Made by a program: the position numbers and the translations under genes. From Cheiracanthium punctorium (taxonomy: Eukaryota; Arthropoda; Arachnida; Araneae; Cheiracanthiidae), in contig JAWZYV010018266.1 of assembly GCA_038373885.1 (NCBI GenBank), forward strand, positions 1,231,001-1,295,000: a stretch of DNA of 64,000 nt. Direction: 5' to 3'. Positions 36,944 to 48,608 of this stretch are shown here, piece by piece (positions within the stretch are counted from its first letter, which is position 1; each line of letters opens with the position of its first letter). Under the pieces are notes generated by a model. The model did no database searches. It was given only the letters and a program-made list of their open reading frames with translations, and was not told where the DNA came from.

Positions 36944-38561
36944 TCTATATAAATAAAATTAGACTTTTGTCTGTACATTTCTTTGAATTCAAAAATTTTG
37001 CGATTTCTATCCGTTTTAAGCACCCGGGAATCCGATGCGACCCTCAAAAAAAGTTTGTCTGTCTGTCATTCTGTCATTCTGTCCGTGACGCTTTTTTTGT
37101 TTAAGCATCACGTAAAAACAACTGAAGCGAATGATATGAAATTTGGTGACATGATAGGTGGTCACTCAACTTAAAACATAGGCGTCGAATTTTTAAAAAA
37201 TCTTGATTAGATTTTCAGATTTTGCGAAAATCGTTTCAAACTGCGTAAATTTGTGTTCAAGCAACACGCAAAAACGACTGAAGCGAATGATATGAAATTG
37301 GGTGTCATGATAGGTGGTCACTCAACTTAAAACATAGGCGTTCAATTTTTAAAAAATCCTGATTGGATTTTGAGATTTTGCGAAAATCCTTTCAAACTGC
37401 GTAAATTTGTGTTCAAGCATCACGTAAAAACGACTGAAGCGAATGATATGAAATTGAGTGACATGATAGGTGGTCACTCAACTTAAAACATAGGCGTCCA
37501 ATTTTTAAAAAATCCTGATTGGATTTTGAGATTTTGCGAAAATCCTTTCAAACTGCGTTAATTTGTGTTCAAGCATCACGTAAAAACGACTGAAGCGAAT
37601 GATATGAAATTGCGTGTCATGATAGGTGGTCACTCAACTTAAAACATAGGCGTCGAATTAAAAAAAAATCTTGATTAGATTTTGAAATTTTGCGAAAATC
37701 ATTTCAAACTGCGTAAATTTGTGTTCGCACATCACGTAATAACTGCAAAGGTGAAAAAATGATATTTGGTGAAATGATAGGTGGTCACTCACCTTAAACT
37801 ATAAGCATCTAATTAAAAAAAATCCATCAGATTTCGAGATTTTGTGAAAATTGTTTAAAACTGAGTGAATCTTTGTTCCCGTGTTACGTAATAACGACTA
37901 AAGCGAATGATATGAAATTTGGTCACACGACAGATGGTTGCTCAACCTAAACTATAGGAGTCCAATTTTTTAAACATTTTTATTAGATTTTGAGATTTTG
38001 TGAAAATTCTCTCAAAATACGTTTATATTTCTTCAAACATCACGTAATAACGACTAATACGAATGATACGAAATTGAGTGATATGATAGGTAGTTACTAA
38101 TCTTAATTTATAGGCGTTGAATTTTAAAAATATATTGCTTACATTTTGAGATTTTTCGAAAATCGTTTTAAAATGCTGAAAATGTGTTCCAGCATCACGA
38201 AATAAAGACTGCAGGGAATGAAACGAATTTGGGTGACATGACAGGTTGTCACTCAACTTAAATTCTAGGCTTCAAATTTTTCAAAAATGTTGATTAAATT
38301 TTGAGATTTTGCGAAAATTATTTCAATATGCGTCAATATTCGTTCGCGCATCACATAATTACGACTAAAGCGAATGAAATGATATTACTTAGTGACTCGC
38401 TAACCTGCAATATTTTAACAATACATAAAAATTATAACTTCGCTTTCTTTACTTTGGCAACATACTACATCCATTCTGTGTACTCCTATAATGCTGACGA
38501 AAAATCTTGCTTTTTGGAAATTTTCATTCACTAACCCGTCGAAGACGGGTACTTCAGCTAG
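36944..38561 (+). mobile_element. Non-autonomous Helitron-like element 2 (1,618 bp)
   Basis: Starts TCTATATAAATAAAATTAGA at the very base after the CTAG of element 1. It ends with a perfect hairpin ACCCGTC-GAA-GACGGGT and ACTTCAGCTAG, followed by T. It has nine internal units (starts 37099, 37255, 37411, 37567, 37723, 37875, 38031, 38186, 38342), period mostly 156 bp. The 3' units correspond in order to those of element 1; the first part has two extra units of the first type. Confidence 0.8.
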
Positions 38562-38782
38562 TTTTCAATAAATAAAAATTAACTTATTACGTTTATATGT
38601 TTATAAATGTTTGCCATCTAGCAAAAACCTATATGTTAGCCCTGGAGAGTGGATTTGGTGAAGACTAACTATCCTAATATTTTCAATAATATATTATACT
38701 TAGAAAAGTCCAAATATGAAGGATTAATAATCTCCTCACAAAAATAAGTACACATACTTTTCTGGGGTACTGTTTTGTTGTA
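38562..38782. other. Intron spacer
   Basis: AT-rich, nothing recognised; ends with the TA target site of the Tc1 element. Confidence 0.4.
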
Positions 38783-40191
38783 CACTGCTGGCCATCGTAA
38801 ATGCAACACCCTGAAGGAAGCATGCAAATAATATGAAATTTACAACATGCATTAGCTGAGGTGAGATATGCAAATGATTAGAATTTCAGCGCAGACGCAC
38901 ATCAAGCGCGCCTGTGGCGCCACCTCAAAGCGCTATTTAAGGCTTGGAGATTTCGACGGTTTCAAGTACAGCAATTGTGTTTTTCTTGCTTTTTTTTCAA
39001 AAAAACGATAAATTATGCCTCGTAGGAAACAACGATCATCTTTTGATCAAGTATCCGAGTTTGACAGAGGAAGGATAGTGGCATACCGAGATTGTGGGTT
39101 ATCTTTCAGGGAAATCGGTCGTCGTATTGGACGAAACCAAACAACTGTGATGCGGATATGTGATCGTTGGGTGCAGGAGGGTACGACGGACAGACGTGAT
39201 CGACCGCATCGACCTCAGTGCACCACGTCACGTGATGACAGGCAGATTGTACGCATGGCAGTGACGGACCGCTCAGTCACATCACGAACCATATCACAGC
39301 AGATTCAGTCTGTAACGCATCATCCAGTGTCTGCGCGTACCATTCGACGTCGTTTACAGCAGAATGGTCTGTCCGCAAGACGTCCGTTGCTTTGTCTACC
39401 TCTGACGCGGAACCACAGACGTCTCCGCCGCCAATGGTGCGATGAAAGAAGGATGTGGACGACAGAATGGAATGAAATTCTCTTTACTGACGAGCCACGC
39501 TTCTGTATGCAACACCACGACGGTCGGATTCGAGTCTGGAGACACCGTGGAGAGAGGATGCTGAACAGCTGCATTATGCACCGTCACACTGGTCCTGCAC
39601 CGGGTATTATGGTATGGGGCGGTATCGGATATCTCTCTCGCACTCCTCTAGTACGCATTGCCGGTACTTTAACCAGCCAGCGCTACATCTCCGAGGTGTT
39701 GGAGCCAGTTGTCCTTTCTTACCTTCAGGGCTTGCCAACAGCCATATTTCAGCAGGATAATGCACGGCCACACGTGGCACGCATTGTCCAAGGGTTCTTC
39801 GTCAATCACCAGATTGAATTGCTTCCCTGGCCGGCGCGCTCTCCGGATCTTTCGCCGATAGAAAACATGTGGTCCATGGTTGCTCAACGACTGACCCAGA
39901 GTTCATCCCCAGCTGTCACACCAGATCAACTTTGGCAACGTGTGGAAGCTGCTTGGTCTGCTGTACCCCAAGAACACATTCAAAGTCTCTTTGAATCAAT
40001 GCCGAGGCGTGTGGCAGCTGTGATCTCCAACAACGGCGGCTACTCTGGGTACTGATTTTGGCAGGAACCACGCTTCATAGAATGCTGTAAATTTAATCAT
40101 TTGTTACTTGGTCAACATGTTATCTACACAATAAATTTTGTTGTGATATCTCTTGTTTTTCTTGGTGTTGCAATTTGGGTGGCCAGCAGTG
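38783..40191 (+). mobile_element. Structurally intact Tc1 transposon (1,409 bp)
   Basis: The 28 bp terminal inverted repeats (CACTGCTGGCCA...TGCAACACC) match at 24 of 28 positions; the outer 12 and inner 9 bases are perfect. TA lies on both sides (38781-38782, 40192-40193). It has a TATTTAAGG TATA-like box near 38932, one complete transposase frame and an AATAAA signal near 40131. It is clearly more GC-rich than the intron around it. Confidence 0.93.
39015..40055 (+). CDS. Tc1 transposase, DD34E, full length (346 aa)
   Basis: Cuts the element out and inserts it at TA sites, acting in the nucleus. The first helix-turn-helix covers about residues 14-52 (FDRGRIVAYRDCGLSFREIG) and the second about 75-120 (DRQIVRMAVTDRSVTSRTIS). 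The RNase H-like catalytic domain carries D159 (FTDEPRF), D248 (FQQDNARPH) and E283 (LSPIENMW), with 34 residues between the last two, so DD34E. The WGGI motif (201-204) is present. The length fits Tc1 transposases (about 340 aa) and there is no stop or frameshift. The start is the ATG about 230 bp inside the left end, and the stop lies about 135 bp before the right end. Activity is plausible but untested. Confidence 0.95.
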   Translation: MPRRKQRSSFDQVSEFDRGRIVAYRDCGLSFREIGRRIGRNQTTVMRICDRWVQEGTTDRRDRPHRPQCTTSRDDRQIVRMAVTDRSVTSRTISQQIQSVTHHPVSARTIRRRLQQNGLSARRPLLCLPLTRNHRRLRRQWCDERRMWTTEWNEILFTDEPRFCMQHHDGRIRVWRHRGERMLNSCIMHRHTGPAPGIMVWGGIGYLSRTPLVRIAGTLTSQRYISEVLEPVVLSYLQGLPTAIFQQDNARPHVARIVQGFFVNHQIELLPWPARSPDLSPIENMWSMVAQRLTQSSSPAVTPDQLWQRVEAAWSAVPQEHIQSLFESMPRRVAAVISNNGGYSGY

Positions 40192-40193
40192 TA

Positions 40194-42050
40194 TTTAAAT
40201 AATGTTTGATGATAGAGGAGTACTGAATCTACAAACACTAAGCTCTAAATCTTTGTATTGTGGTGGGTTGTCAAATTAACAATGTTTGTATTTTTTTCTT
40301 TTCTGTCTCGTAATTTCCTGGTATCAAAGACGAGATAGTTTTTATATAACTTCCTACTTAAAATATAAAGCAGGAATTAATGATTAATTCTTCATGCTAT
40401 GTTCTTTTCATAATTCTATCATTCGGTCCCCATTATACTAATTGATTCCAAACTTAAATCTACATGCTGATTTTCCACGTTTTACGAGTTTCAAGCTTAA
40501 CATATTAAATAATTAACAGAAATATGCTATAATATACGGAGATATTGATTATGTTTACAAGGTTTATGATTGAAAATTTTCTCATTAATTGCGCTGCAGA
40601 AACTACAAGGAATTGTTCCGAAAATGGACTAACAAGGGAAAATTCATGTAGAAACATGTTAATAGAACATATGCCGATTTGTTTAGGTCATTCATCAAAG
40701 GTGATTAATTGAGAATTCTAACTATTTCATTAATAGTCCGAAAGCTCTAATTTGATTAACGCTGATGGAATTTAGTAATAAGAAAATAACTAATATGATC
40801 CTATTAGGACTTGTACAAGATATTCTTCATGAATATTAAAGTACTTAAAGAAATGTAAAAAACACGTGAGGCTTTATACTGCACAAGATGTATATAGTAC
40901 TGAAAAAAAATAATTAGTAAATATTGAATAAGTTTTAGAGTTATTTTAAATGTTTTTGATTTTAGGAATAGCAAATTGAAAGTATTTTTTCATCACTAAA
41001 ACACATTGTTTTTGTATGACGTTTTGATTCACTGCATAATTTATGATTTAATAAATTATTTATACAAAAAAGTTATTTCAAAAGCCATCTCAGGGATTTT
41101 CCATGTTTGCATAACGATTTTCAAAATCATTATACTGCCATAATAACCTTAAAAAAGAATTATTGTGTTAATAATTAAAGTATTGAATTTTTAGATGAAT
41201 CCCATAAAATTCGACATTTAGTCATTGACACAAGTTTTGGAACTTATTAAAGCTAGTGCTACTAATTTCAAGTGTTTTTTGATGCTGCTGTTTCCTACGC
41301 CGAATCATTTTTCAATCAACGGGAATTTGTGCGCCAGTTTGGTGCCAAAAATAAATTTTCAAATCTGAACTCAACTTACCCATACCTTCTATGGCGAGAA
41401 ATTGCCAAACTGAATTGGTTAACCAATCGAAATATTAATTACTGTCTATAAAGATGTCCATACTGGTGCAAATAATATATGTAGAATATACCTGACGAAG
41501 ATGGTAGAATAGTTTTATAAGGCGATTTTATTAGCCATTTCAATCCAGATGAAGTGCTATTTATGGATCATGGAAGTCAAGTGCGACACATTAAGATAAT
41601 GTAATATACTTTCCAGCGTAGCAGTGGAAGACGTAAGACAAATACATTATAATACACATACCGACATAATTGAATAAGGAAGACAAAGAGGCTGACCCAT
41701 GGAATGTGGTACACTTTCCTTAAGTCATGAAGCAAGGATAACAAATACAGCCGACGCATTGAAAATGATTCGCTCTTAATATATAGCTTTTTAAGCGTAT
41801 TTAAATTATGGAAAATTTTCTCCGACTTTCTCTTTTTTTTAAAAAAAAATGTAATGTACAACGATAAAGATGTAAGAGAATTAAAAATAAAAATCCATTA
41901 AAATTTCCGAAGAAATAAATTAATTAAACTTCAAAATGGCATCATAAACAATGTCTGTATCTCCTCTTGTGTATATTTTAGTCCGTAACTATCAGGAGGA
42001 ATGGCTAAGTGCTTTTTGCATCTTTTTTCCTTTAAGTTTACCAATATCTA
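40194..42050. other. AT-rich intron sequence, no gene recognised
   Basis: No coding motifs or paired terminal repeats seen. Confidence 0.4.
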
Positions 42051-42795
42051 AGGGGAGTTGCAACCTATAAACCTTCAAAATATCGAAAAAACTATAATTG
42101 TATTTTTCAAAAATTTGAATATTTCTGAATCGTATGCTTCAAACTACATGAAAATATTCCTATTAGAACGCGAGTAATTGCAAAAGAAAATGTGGATGCA
42201 ATGGAGTTTAAAGAGGGGATTTAAAACTTTGAACACGTTTTCCTCAAAACTGCATTTTTGCGACTCGCGCGCATGGTTGTAAAAAAACTTACGCAGGTAT
42301 TATCTTGAAACTTGTTGGGTAAGTACGTGTTACTGATGTCTATAACCTACACCTGTTTTACCATGTTTTTGTACCTATTTATTATTTAAAAAAAAAACAT
42401 TTTTATGTTATGAAGAGTAGAGATTTTTTCATTTTCTTCTTTTATTGAACCCTGAGGGGAAAAAATTTGAAAATTAAAAATATTATTTATATATAGGTTA
42501 TAGACATTAATAACACGTACTTACCCAACAAGTTTCAAGATAATACCAGCATACGTTTTTTTTACAACCATACGCGCGAGTCGCAAAAATGCAGTTTTGA
42601 GGGAAACGCGTTCAAAGTTTTAAATACCCTTTCTTTAAACTCCATTGCATCCACATTTTCTTTTGCAATTACTCGTGTTCTAATAGGAATATTTTCATGT
42701 AGTTTGAAGCATACGATTCAGAAAGATTCAAAATTTTGAAAAATGCAATAATATTTTTTTTGATATTTTGAAGGTTTAAAGGTTGTAACTCCCCT
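42051..42795. mobile_element. Foldback element, about 300 bp arms, TA-flanked (745 bp)
   Basis: TA|AGGGGAGTTGCAACCTATAA at the left pairs with GGTTGTAACTCCCCT|TA at the right. The arms run to about 42350 and from about 42490, with small differences, around a 140 bp centre. No transposase. Confidence 0.85.
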
Positions 42796-42852
42796 TAATT
42801 TACATAAATAATTTGGTGCTAAATACAACACGCGTATACATTAGTATACATA

Positions 42853-43292
42853 CAGGGTGTCCCATAAATACCGTCCAAACTCTGCAGAGCCAGATTTCCT
42901 CGATGGGAGTACATAAAAAATGCCCAATGAAAACGTTTGAAAAAATTTATCTATCGAGTTCTAATTACAACAAATTGTGATTCAGTGCCTCCCCTTCATT
43001 GAATGAGTATTTATGTGGTTAGCAGATTGAAGCAACTGGGCATTACACTGATGCAAGCCTGAATAATCACGGTGGACATTTTGTGAAAGCATACGAAAAA
43101 AAAAAAAAAAAACTATCTTCAGGATTCGAACAAAGGCTCTTTTCTTGTACCGGAAATGCCGTTTCTGCTTTTTCCTCACACTTTTCTTGAAAATTAGGGT
43201 CCGTATAGTTATGGTTCTTTGTTCATCTTTTATGTACTTGCAACGAGGAATTTGGCTGTGCAGAGTTTGGGCGGTATTTATGGGACACCCTG
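42853..43292. mobile_element. MITE with CAGGGTGTCCCATAAATACC ends (440 bp)
   Basis: Left TA|CAGGGTGTCCCATAAATACC and right GGTATTTATGGGACACCCTG|TA are exact inverted copies over 20 bp, and the similarity continues to about 40 bp. TA flanks both ends. The termini resemble those of 18720-20497, suggesting mobilisation by a related transposase. Confidence 0.85.
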
Positions 43293-43301
43293 TATATATT
43301 T

Positions 43302-43350
43302 TATATTGAGTGTCAGACAGCTGAGAGTTGCCTGACACTCAGTATAAAAT
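43302..43350. repeat. Hairpin, 16 bp arms
   Basis: TATATTGAGTGTCAG and CTGACACTCAGTATA pair with one mismatch around about 18 bp, just outside the right end of the 42853 MITE. Confidence 0.7.
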
Positions 43351-43948
43351 AACGCATCCTTAAGAACCATAGCCATACAGAAATGCATGGGTGTAAATCG
43401 ATAGGTGGCGCTGTACGTGAGCTGTCTAGGCCGGGCCGTGCGTCTTCCTCAGTGTCACAGTTGTCAAGTTTGTGCTTTGTTATGAAGATTATCTACCAGT
43501 ATCATTTTTTTTTTAGTCATTCATGTCGTAATAAATGTAAATTTGTAATCCACAGTAAAACTGTTTTAAAGTTGTGGTACATTATCTCAATTTTCTGAAA
43601 AAAAGTAAAAATTGTCAGTTATGACTATGAGGAAGCCACACGTAACAAGTTCCCTCACGACTGGATATTGACTACCTGGTTGCTGACTACCACCTTTCGA
43701 ATTTTTTCCTCGAAGTTTCAGAACACCCAATGAGTCATCAGCAGAGCCAATGACTACAAGAATTAGCCGAGAAAATGGAATTCACCATTCCATGATATCC
43801 GACCAGTAGATTGTTCTATTCGACAGTCAAAATAGCCTTTGAAATTATCTGATTCGCATAGCCATGCCGTTTGGTGAATACAGCTGTTAATGTGTTAGCA
43901 AACTTTCATTGATTATACAATTAAATTGAATAAAAACATTGTAAGTTA
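43351..43948. other. Unclassified, less AT-rich
   Basis: 43400-43460 is GC-rich (GTGGCGCTGTACGTGAGCTG). No motif or terminal repeats recognised; possibly a fragment of an unknown repeat. Confidence 0.35.
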
Positions 43949-43952
43949 ATAT

Positions 43953-44877
43953 TGTTGCAGAATACTCTGCTAGTTTTTAGGTTCGTCGTTCTAAAGTCAG
44001 TAGGGGTAGAAAGTTCTAGTAAATAGTCCACTTGCCAGGATGGAACACGAACTTTATTGTTTCTAGAACTTCGTCCAACAATCAGCTGTTCAAAAATCAC
44101 AAGCACAATCAACCAGCGTAACGTGTTTATAACAGTCCACACTGTACAGAAGCTTTCACAAATGCTGTAATTCTTACACAAAATAGAGCACTTCCATAGG
44201 CAAAAACTCGGTGGAAACTTACGAAGGAAATCGTAAACATTCCCTAAAGACTCAGCAATGAAGAATTTACACACAGCACTTAAAAACAAGACCTTTTGCT
44301 CTAGCTTGCTAGACAAAAAGCTAGCAAGCTAGAGCACAATTCACAGAGCAATGCAGCGTACTATCTCATCCGATGTTCGATGAACACTGAACTGGGGTTC
44401 TGTCATGTCAGTATTTATAGGTGACGAAGAAGCTAGAAGAATCTTCTAGAGAAAACTATACTCGGAATGCTGTAGAATCCATTTTGATTGCGTAATAAAA
44501 GGATGATAGAGTAATATTAGGCTATGATGGGATTGTATATAATCAGAAAAACCAACTTTACATGCCCCATTGGGAAAATCGCGCCAATTTTCCGAAACGC
44601 TGTCAAACTTGGCTTCTTTTTTTGCTAAATATCTCTAAATTTTCTCCAAAAATAAGTCCCCAAACGTGAGGATTAGCGAAAGCCTACGACCTATATTTTT
44701 CGAGATTTCTAGAAAACGCAATGTAAAATAATGGGGAAACCAAAAACTCTACACCCCCGGTTTTAGTTAACCGATTTTATGTAACAGATTGCAAAATGTA
44801 ACTATTTGACTCGTAGAACACGAATTTTAAACTATTTTAAATCCCTGAACAGCGGGTTGCCCCGAAAATTCGTAACA
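43953..44877 (-). mobile_element. Solo LTR of an LTR retrotransposon (925 bp)
   Basis: On the minus strand it starts TGTTACGAATTTTCGGGGC and ends CTGCAACA, giving TGTT...AACA ends. It is flanked by ATAT on both sides (43949-43952, 44878-44881), a 4 bp duplication. A TATAAATA box (44419-44412) lies about 30 bp before a TCAGT initiator (44390-44386), and an AATAAA poly(A) signal is at 44058-44053: U3-R-U5 order. No internal retrotransposon sequence adjoins it, so it is probably a recombination product. The 131-residue open frame within it is incidental. Confidence 0.75.
44295..44335. repeat. Perfect 15 bp hairpin in the R/U5 region of the solo LTR
   Basis: GCTCTAGCTTGCTAG and its exact reverse complement flank an 8 bp loop. 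In the LTR orientation it sits about 55-95 nt after the predicted transcription start, so it would fold in the 5' leader. Confidence 0.8.
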
Positions 44878-44881
44878 ATAT

Positions 44882-46713
44882 CCATGAATATACACAAATC
44901 GATTGTTTCGTTCAATCCAGATGTTTCTCTCTTCATGTGAAAGGATCGTCCTGTGGTATATATATATATACATGTATGTGTTTTATCTATGCGTGTTATT
45001 TAAAAAAAAATGTTAGTAAGTTTTAAATTGAACATTAATCGCTGTGAGTGCTCTTATTAAATTATAAAATGATATTAATTTTCTAATACGTTTCAAATTG
45101 TACATGAAATATAAAATAAGAAACCTGAAAAAAATAAAAATTATTTAAAAACAATTTTAAAGAATAGGGAACATAAAATATAAGTTGCACTGAATTTGGA
45201 CAATTGAAATATATTCAAAAACAAGTAGATAGTGTCTGCTTAATGATTTTTATATATGTTAAGCAGGTAAATGCTGCACGTAATGATCTGAATACATAGA
45301 GATTTGAATTAATGACAGCTGTCTTTTTAATTTGGAAAATCTTGAAGGCTGAAGCATACAAATGAATTAAAATAAGTTTTATTATTATTCAGTTGTTTAT
45401 TGAAAGAAAATAAAATATAAGAATAGGCACTTTTCTCCAGCTTCGTTACATTAAAACCTTAACATTATTTGAATATTGTTACAATTGTTATTTTTTAAGT
45501 AAATAAGTAAAAACCAAAATATAATAAAACATTTATCCTAAAAGCCGAATAAATATACCATGCAGTACATTATGTGTTTTTTTGTGGGGGGGGGAGGGAG
45601 TAAATATCAACTAATCTAATTCAAGGACAAATTATAATAGTAAGCAAAAATACTTAGCATGAATTCTTAGGTTTAGATTATGTGAATGCATGTCTTGAAG
45701 AAGTATTTGAAGTTTTAGGTATTGTAAAAATGAAACACACTCAAACCAATAAAGCACTGTAAGAATGGAAATTACTTGAACCCATATTTAAATATGTAAT
45801 TAAAATTCTTCATAAATGAATAATTAAGTTATTAAGTTATTTTCTAATTAAAATAAAACTCAACGAAATTACTTTTTCAGTATCAAATACTCTTTAACGT
45901 ATTATTTTTTAAATTTTCTTTTCAATTCAGAATTCCATCTCAGTTATCGAAGTTTAAATTGATTTTTTTCCTGCAGTTAATGGATGAAAAATATTGGTTT
46001 TTACCTCAAGCTTTAATAATTAACATTTTTTATAGAATAAAATGAAAGGATTATATAATTAAGAGTAACAATTATTTTAATACTTAACTGCATAAAAGTT
46101 AAATCTTCGTAAAAATAAATTATTTTATCTGATTCATATTTCTCAGAGTTTGCAAAATGAATTAATAAAAGTCCAATTTCAATCTTTTAAAGCGTAAATG
46201 GAACTTTTTGAAAACAGATGAATTGAAAATAATTCTCTAGAGTAAAATCTCATTACTTTAACAAGAATTCTATAGATTGTTTAAAGAAAAAAAAATAGAA
46301 TGAGAAATGTATTTACTTACACAAAAGAATATGCCAATATTTCAATGGGCGAACTGATACGGCAGAAATTTTTATAAAGGATTTGAACACATTTATTTAC
46401 TTTTAATTAATGGGATGGTGAATTGCTTTCAATAGCCTACAATAAAAAAAATTGTCTTCCATTAATTGACGGATATTTTAAGTATAATTATTTTTAATCA
46501 AATTCTCTGCTCTAAAAATACGTTCAAAAAATTAAATACTGTTTTACATTTTGATGGGTTTTTAAAGTAAAATTCATACGAAGGCTCAGTTTGACCATTT
46601 ATACTTTACACGACTATTTAGTGTGCATACTAAAATTTTTGAACTTCCAAAGTTTGACTGCACAAACATATACCATAGGATAAATTGCTTATGAGTCTCA
46701 CCCATTGTCTTTT
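44882..46713. other. AT-rich intron sequence, no gene recognised
   Basis: Contains a short TA repeat near 44958 and a G9 run near 45586. Confidence 0.4.
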
Positions 46714-47184
46714 CATGGCTCACTGGGATACGTCCAGGCTGTCCGAAAAGCTCCGTTTTTGCGTACGAGAAAAGTATCGCTCCCTCGCCGATTTGGCGCT
46801 GTTACCCGACCGGATCACTGTTGCCAATTCTGCCGGAGAAAATGTGGCTCAAATGAAGGTCAAAAGTATCAACAAATGGCTAACAATATATTCAAGCTGA
46901 TAAAAAAATATAAATAAATAAAAAAAATGGCGTTTACGTGCTTGTGCTGCTGAAATATGCTTATCTGCTAATGCTCTTTGAGACATTTAGACATTCATTT
47001 TCGCATTTACAAAATACTTCGGTATTGCCAGTTTGCCAAATATTTTTCTCCGGCAGAGTTGACAACAGTGATACAGTCGGGTAACAGCGCCAAATCGGCG
47101 AAAAAGCGAGAGTTTGCTCGTACGCAAAATCCCATAGGAGAAACTGGTTTTCGGACAGCCTGTACTTATCCCAGTGAGCCATGG
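46714..47184. mobile_element. MITE with about 145 bp inverted arms (471 bp)
   Basis: The left arm starts CATGGCTCACTGGGATA and continues through AGGCTGTCCGAAAA, GCCGATTTGGCGCTGTTACC and CTGCCGGAGAAAA. The right arm is the reverse complement with scattered differences, ending at CCATG. The exact outer border and target duplication are unclear. Confidence 0.8.
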
Positions 47185-48608
47185 TCTTTTATTTATTTGC
47201 AGTTCTCACACCTATAATAAAGCTGATGGATGTTAAAGTTATCGTTTCTTTATCCGCATCTTAAAACAAGACATAGATAATTTTTGAATAAAAAGAAATG
47301 CATACTGAACATCGTCTCCTCCCATGGTTGTTTGAGATTCTTCTTATATTTTCTACTATTTGTTTATTCTCTTTCACCTGAATTTTTATGTTGTCATGGG
47401 TGATGCAAACGTTATTTCTGTAGTTTAAGAACTACAAATGATACTAAGAGCATTTATGGAAGTTAATACCATCAACAAATATTCTTTCGCCAGCATCCGT
47501 ATCAAACGATGGCGCCAGCGATCCACTGACATATGTTTAGGTTAACAAAAAACACTAAACAGAAACTGGTTTTTAACAGATCAAATTAGCAAAACTTTGT
47601 AAAGTAACACATTTCAAGGTATTTAGGAGAGTACATAAGTACCTTTTTTTGTGTGTTATTTACCAAGTTTTAATGTTTTCCCGTGTTTAGGTTGTTTTAA
47701 ATCAAATGCTATAAGAAGCACATAACTTTTTGATTTCATGCAATTACTATTATCTAGATCATTACTATTGTATAAGGTTCGTTTTATATCTTTTTGAAAA
47801 CATTTAAATTCTATATAACTTAACAAATGACGTTTTAAAAATCATCTTTTCAAGAATACGAATACAGGGAAATCGGGTTTTGAAATCGAGTTTTGAATCG
47901 GGTTTTCAGAAAAACAAAATACTTAATATCGTTACCAATAGATGTCGCTGACATACAGAACATGGAGTAAATATTTGATACAAAACAAAGCGATCTTTCT
48001 CTAATACTGTTCATGCAAACCTCAATTCTTTTTATCTCTCTTTGTTCTTTTTTAATGAACTTTAAAATTTTCACGGACATTCTACCCACTCTGGGTGCGT
48101 TAACCTCATTTTACCACGCAAAATTGCTTCAATATTTAAAAGAAATTATTAAGTAATTTATTGACTTTCTGAACCGTTTAAGAAAAAAAAAAACTTATCC
48201 ATCATTAAAGGCTTCGATTAAATATTTTCCTTATTTTTGATGGATGACAAATATTGGTTTTCACTTCAACCTTTATTAATTATTTTTTATAAATCAAACT
48301 GAAGGATAGTCACGCAATTAAGCGTAACACTTATTTTAATTTTAGAGAATGAAGGCTTATTATTTTTAAAGGGGATAATTTTATCTTATTCCTTCTTACA
48401 AAAATTGGAAAACAAATTGGTTAAAGAAATATTAATTCTTTTTCAGACTATAAATGAAACTAATAAATTAACAAGCATGGAATTTATTCGTATTAACATA
48501 ATTTTGGAAGACCGATAAATGATAACTGACGAGAATAAAATGACGACTACCTAAACAAATTGTAAGCATCAAAATACAAAAAATTAATATTGCTTACCAT
48601 TTTATATA
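47185..48608. other. AT-rich intron sequence, no gene recognised
   Basis: No supported gene or element. Confidence 0.4.

Noticed and set aside
35631..38561. Regular repeats that might be read as a CRISPR array or a centromeric satellite
   Set aside because: Units are about 155 bp, diverged and without spacers, and are bounded by Helitron ends.
43921..44316. 131-residue minus-strand open frame
   Set aside because: It falls inside the solo LTR across its leader and poly(A) signal; a chance frame.
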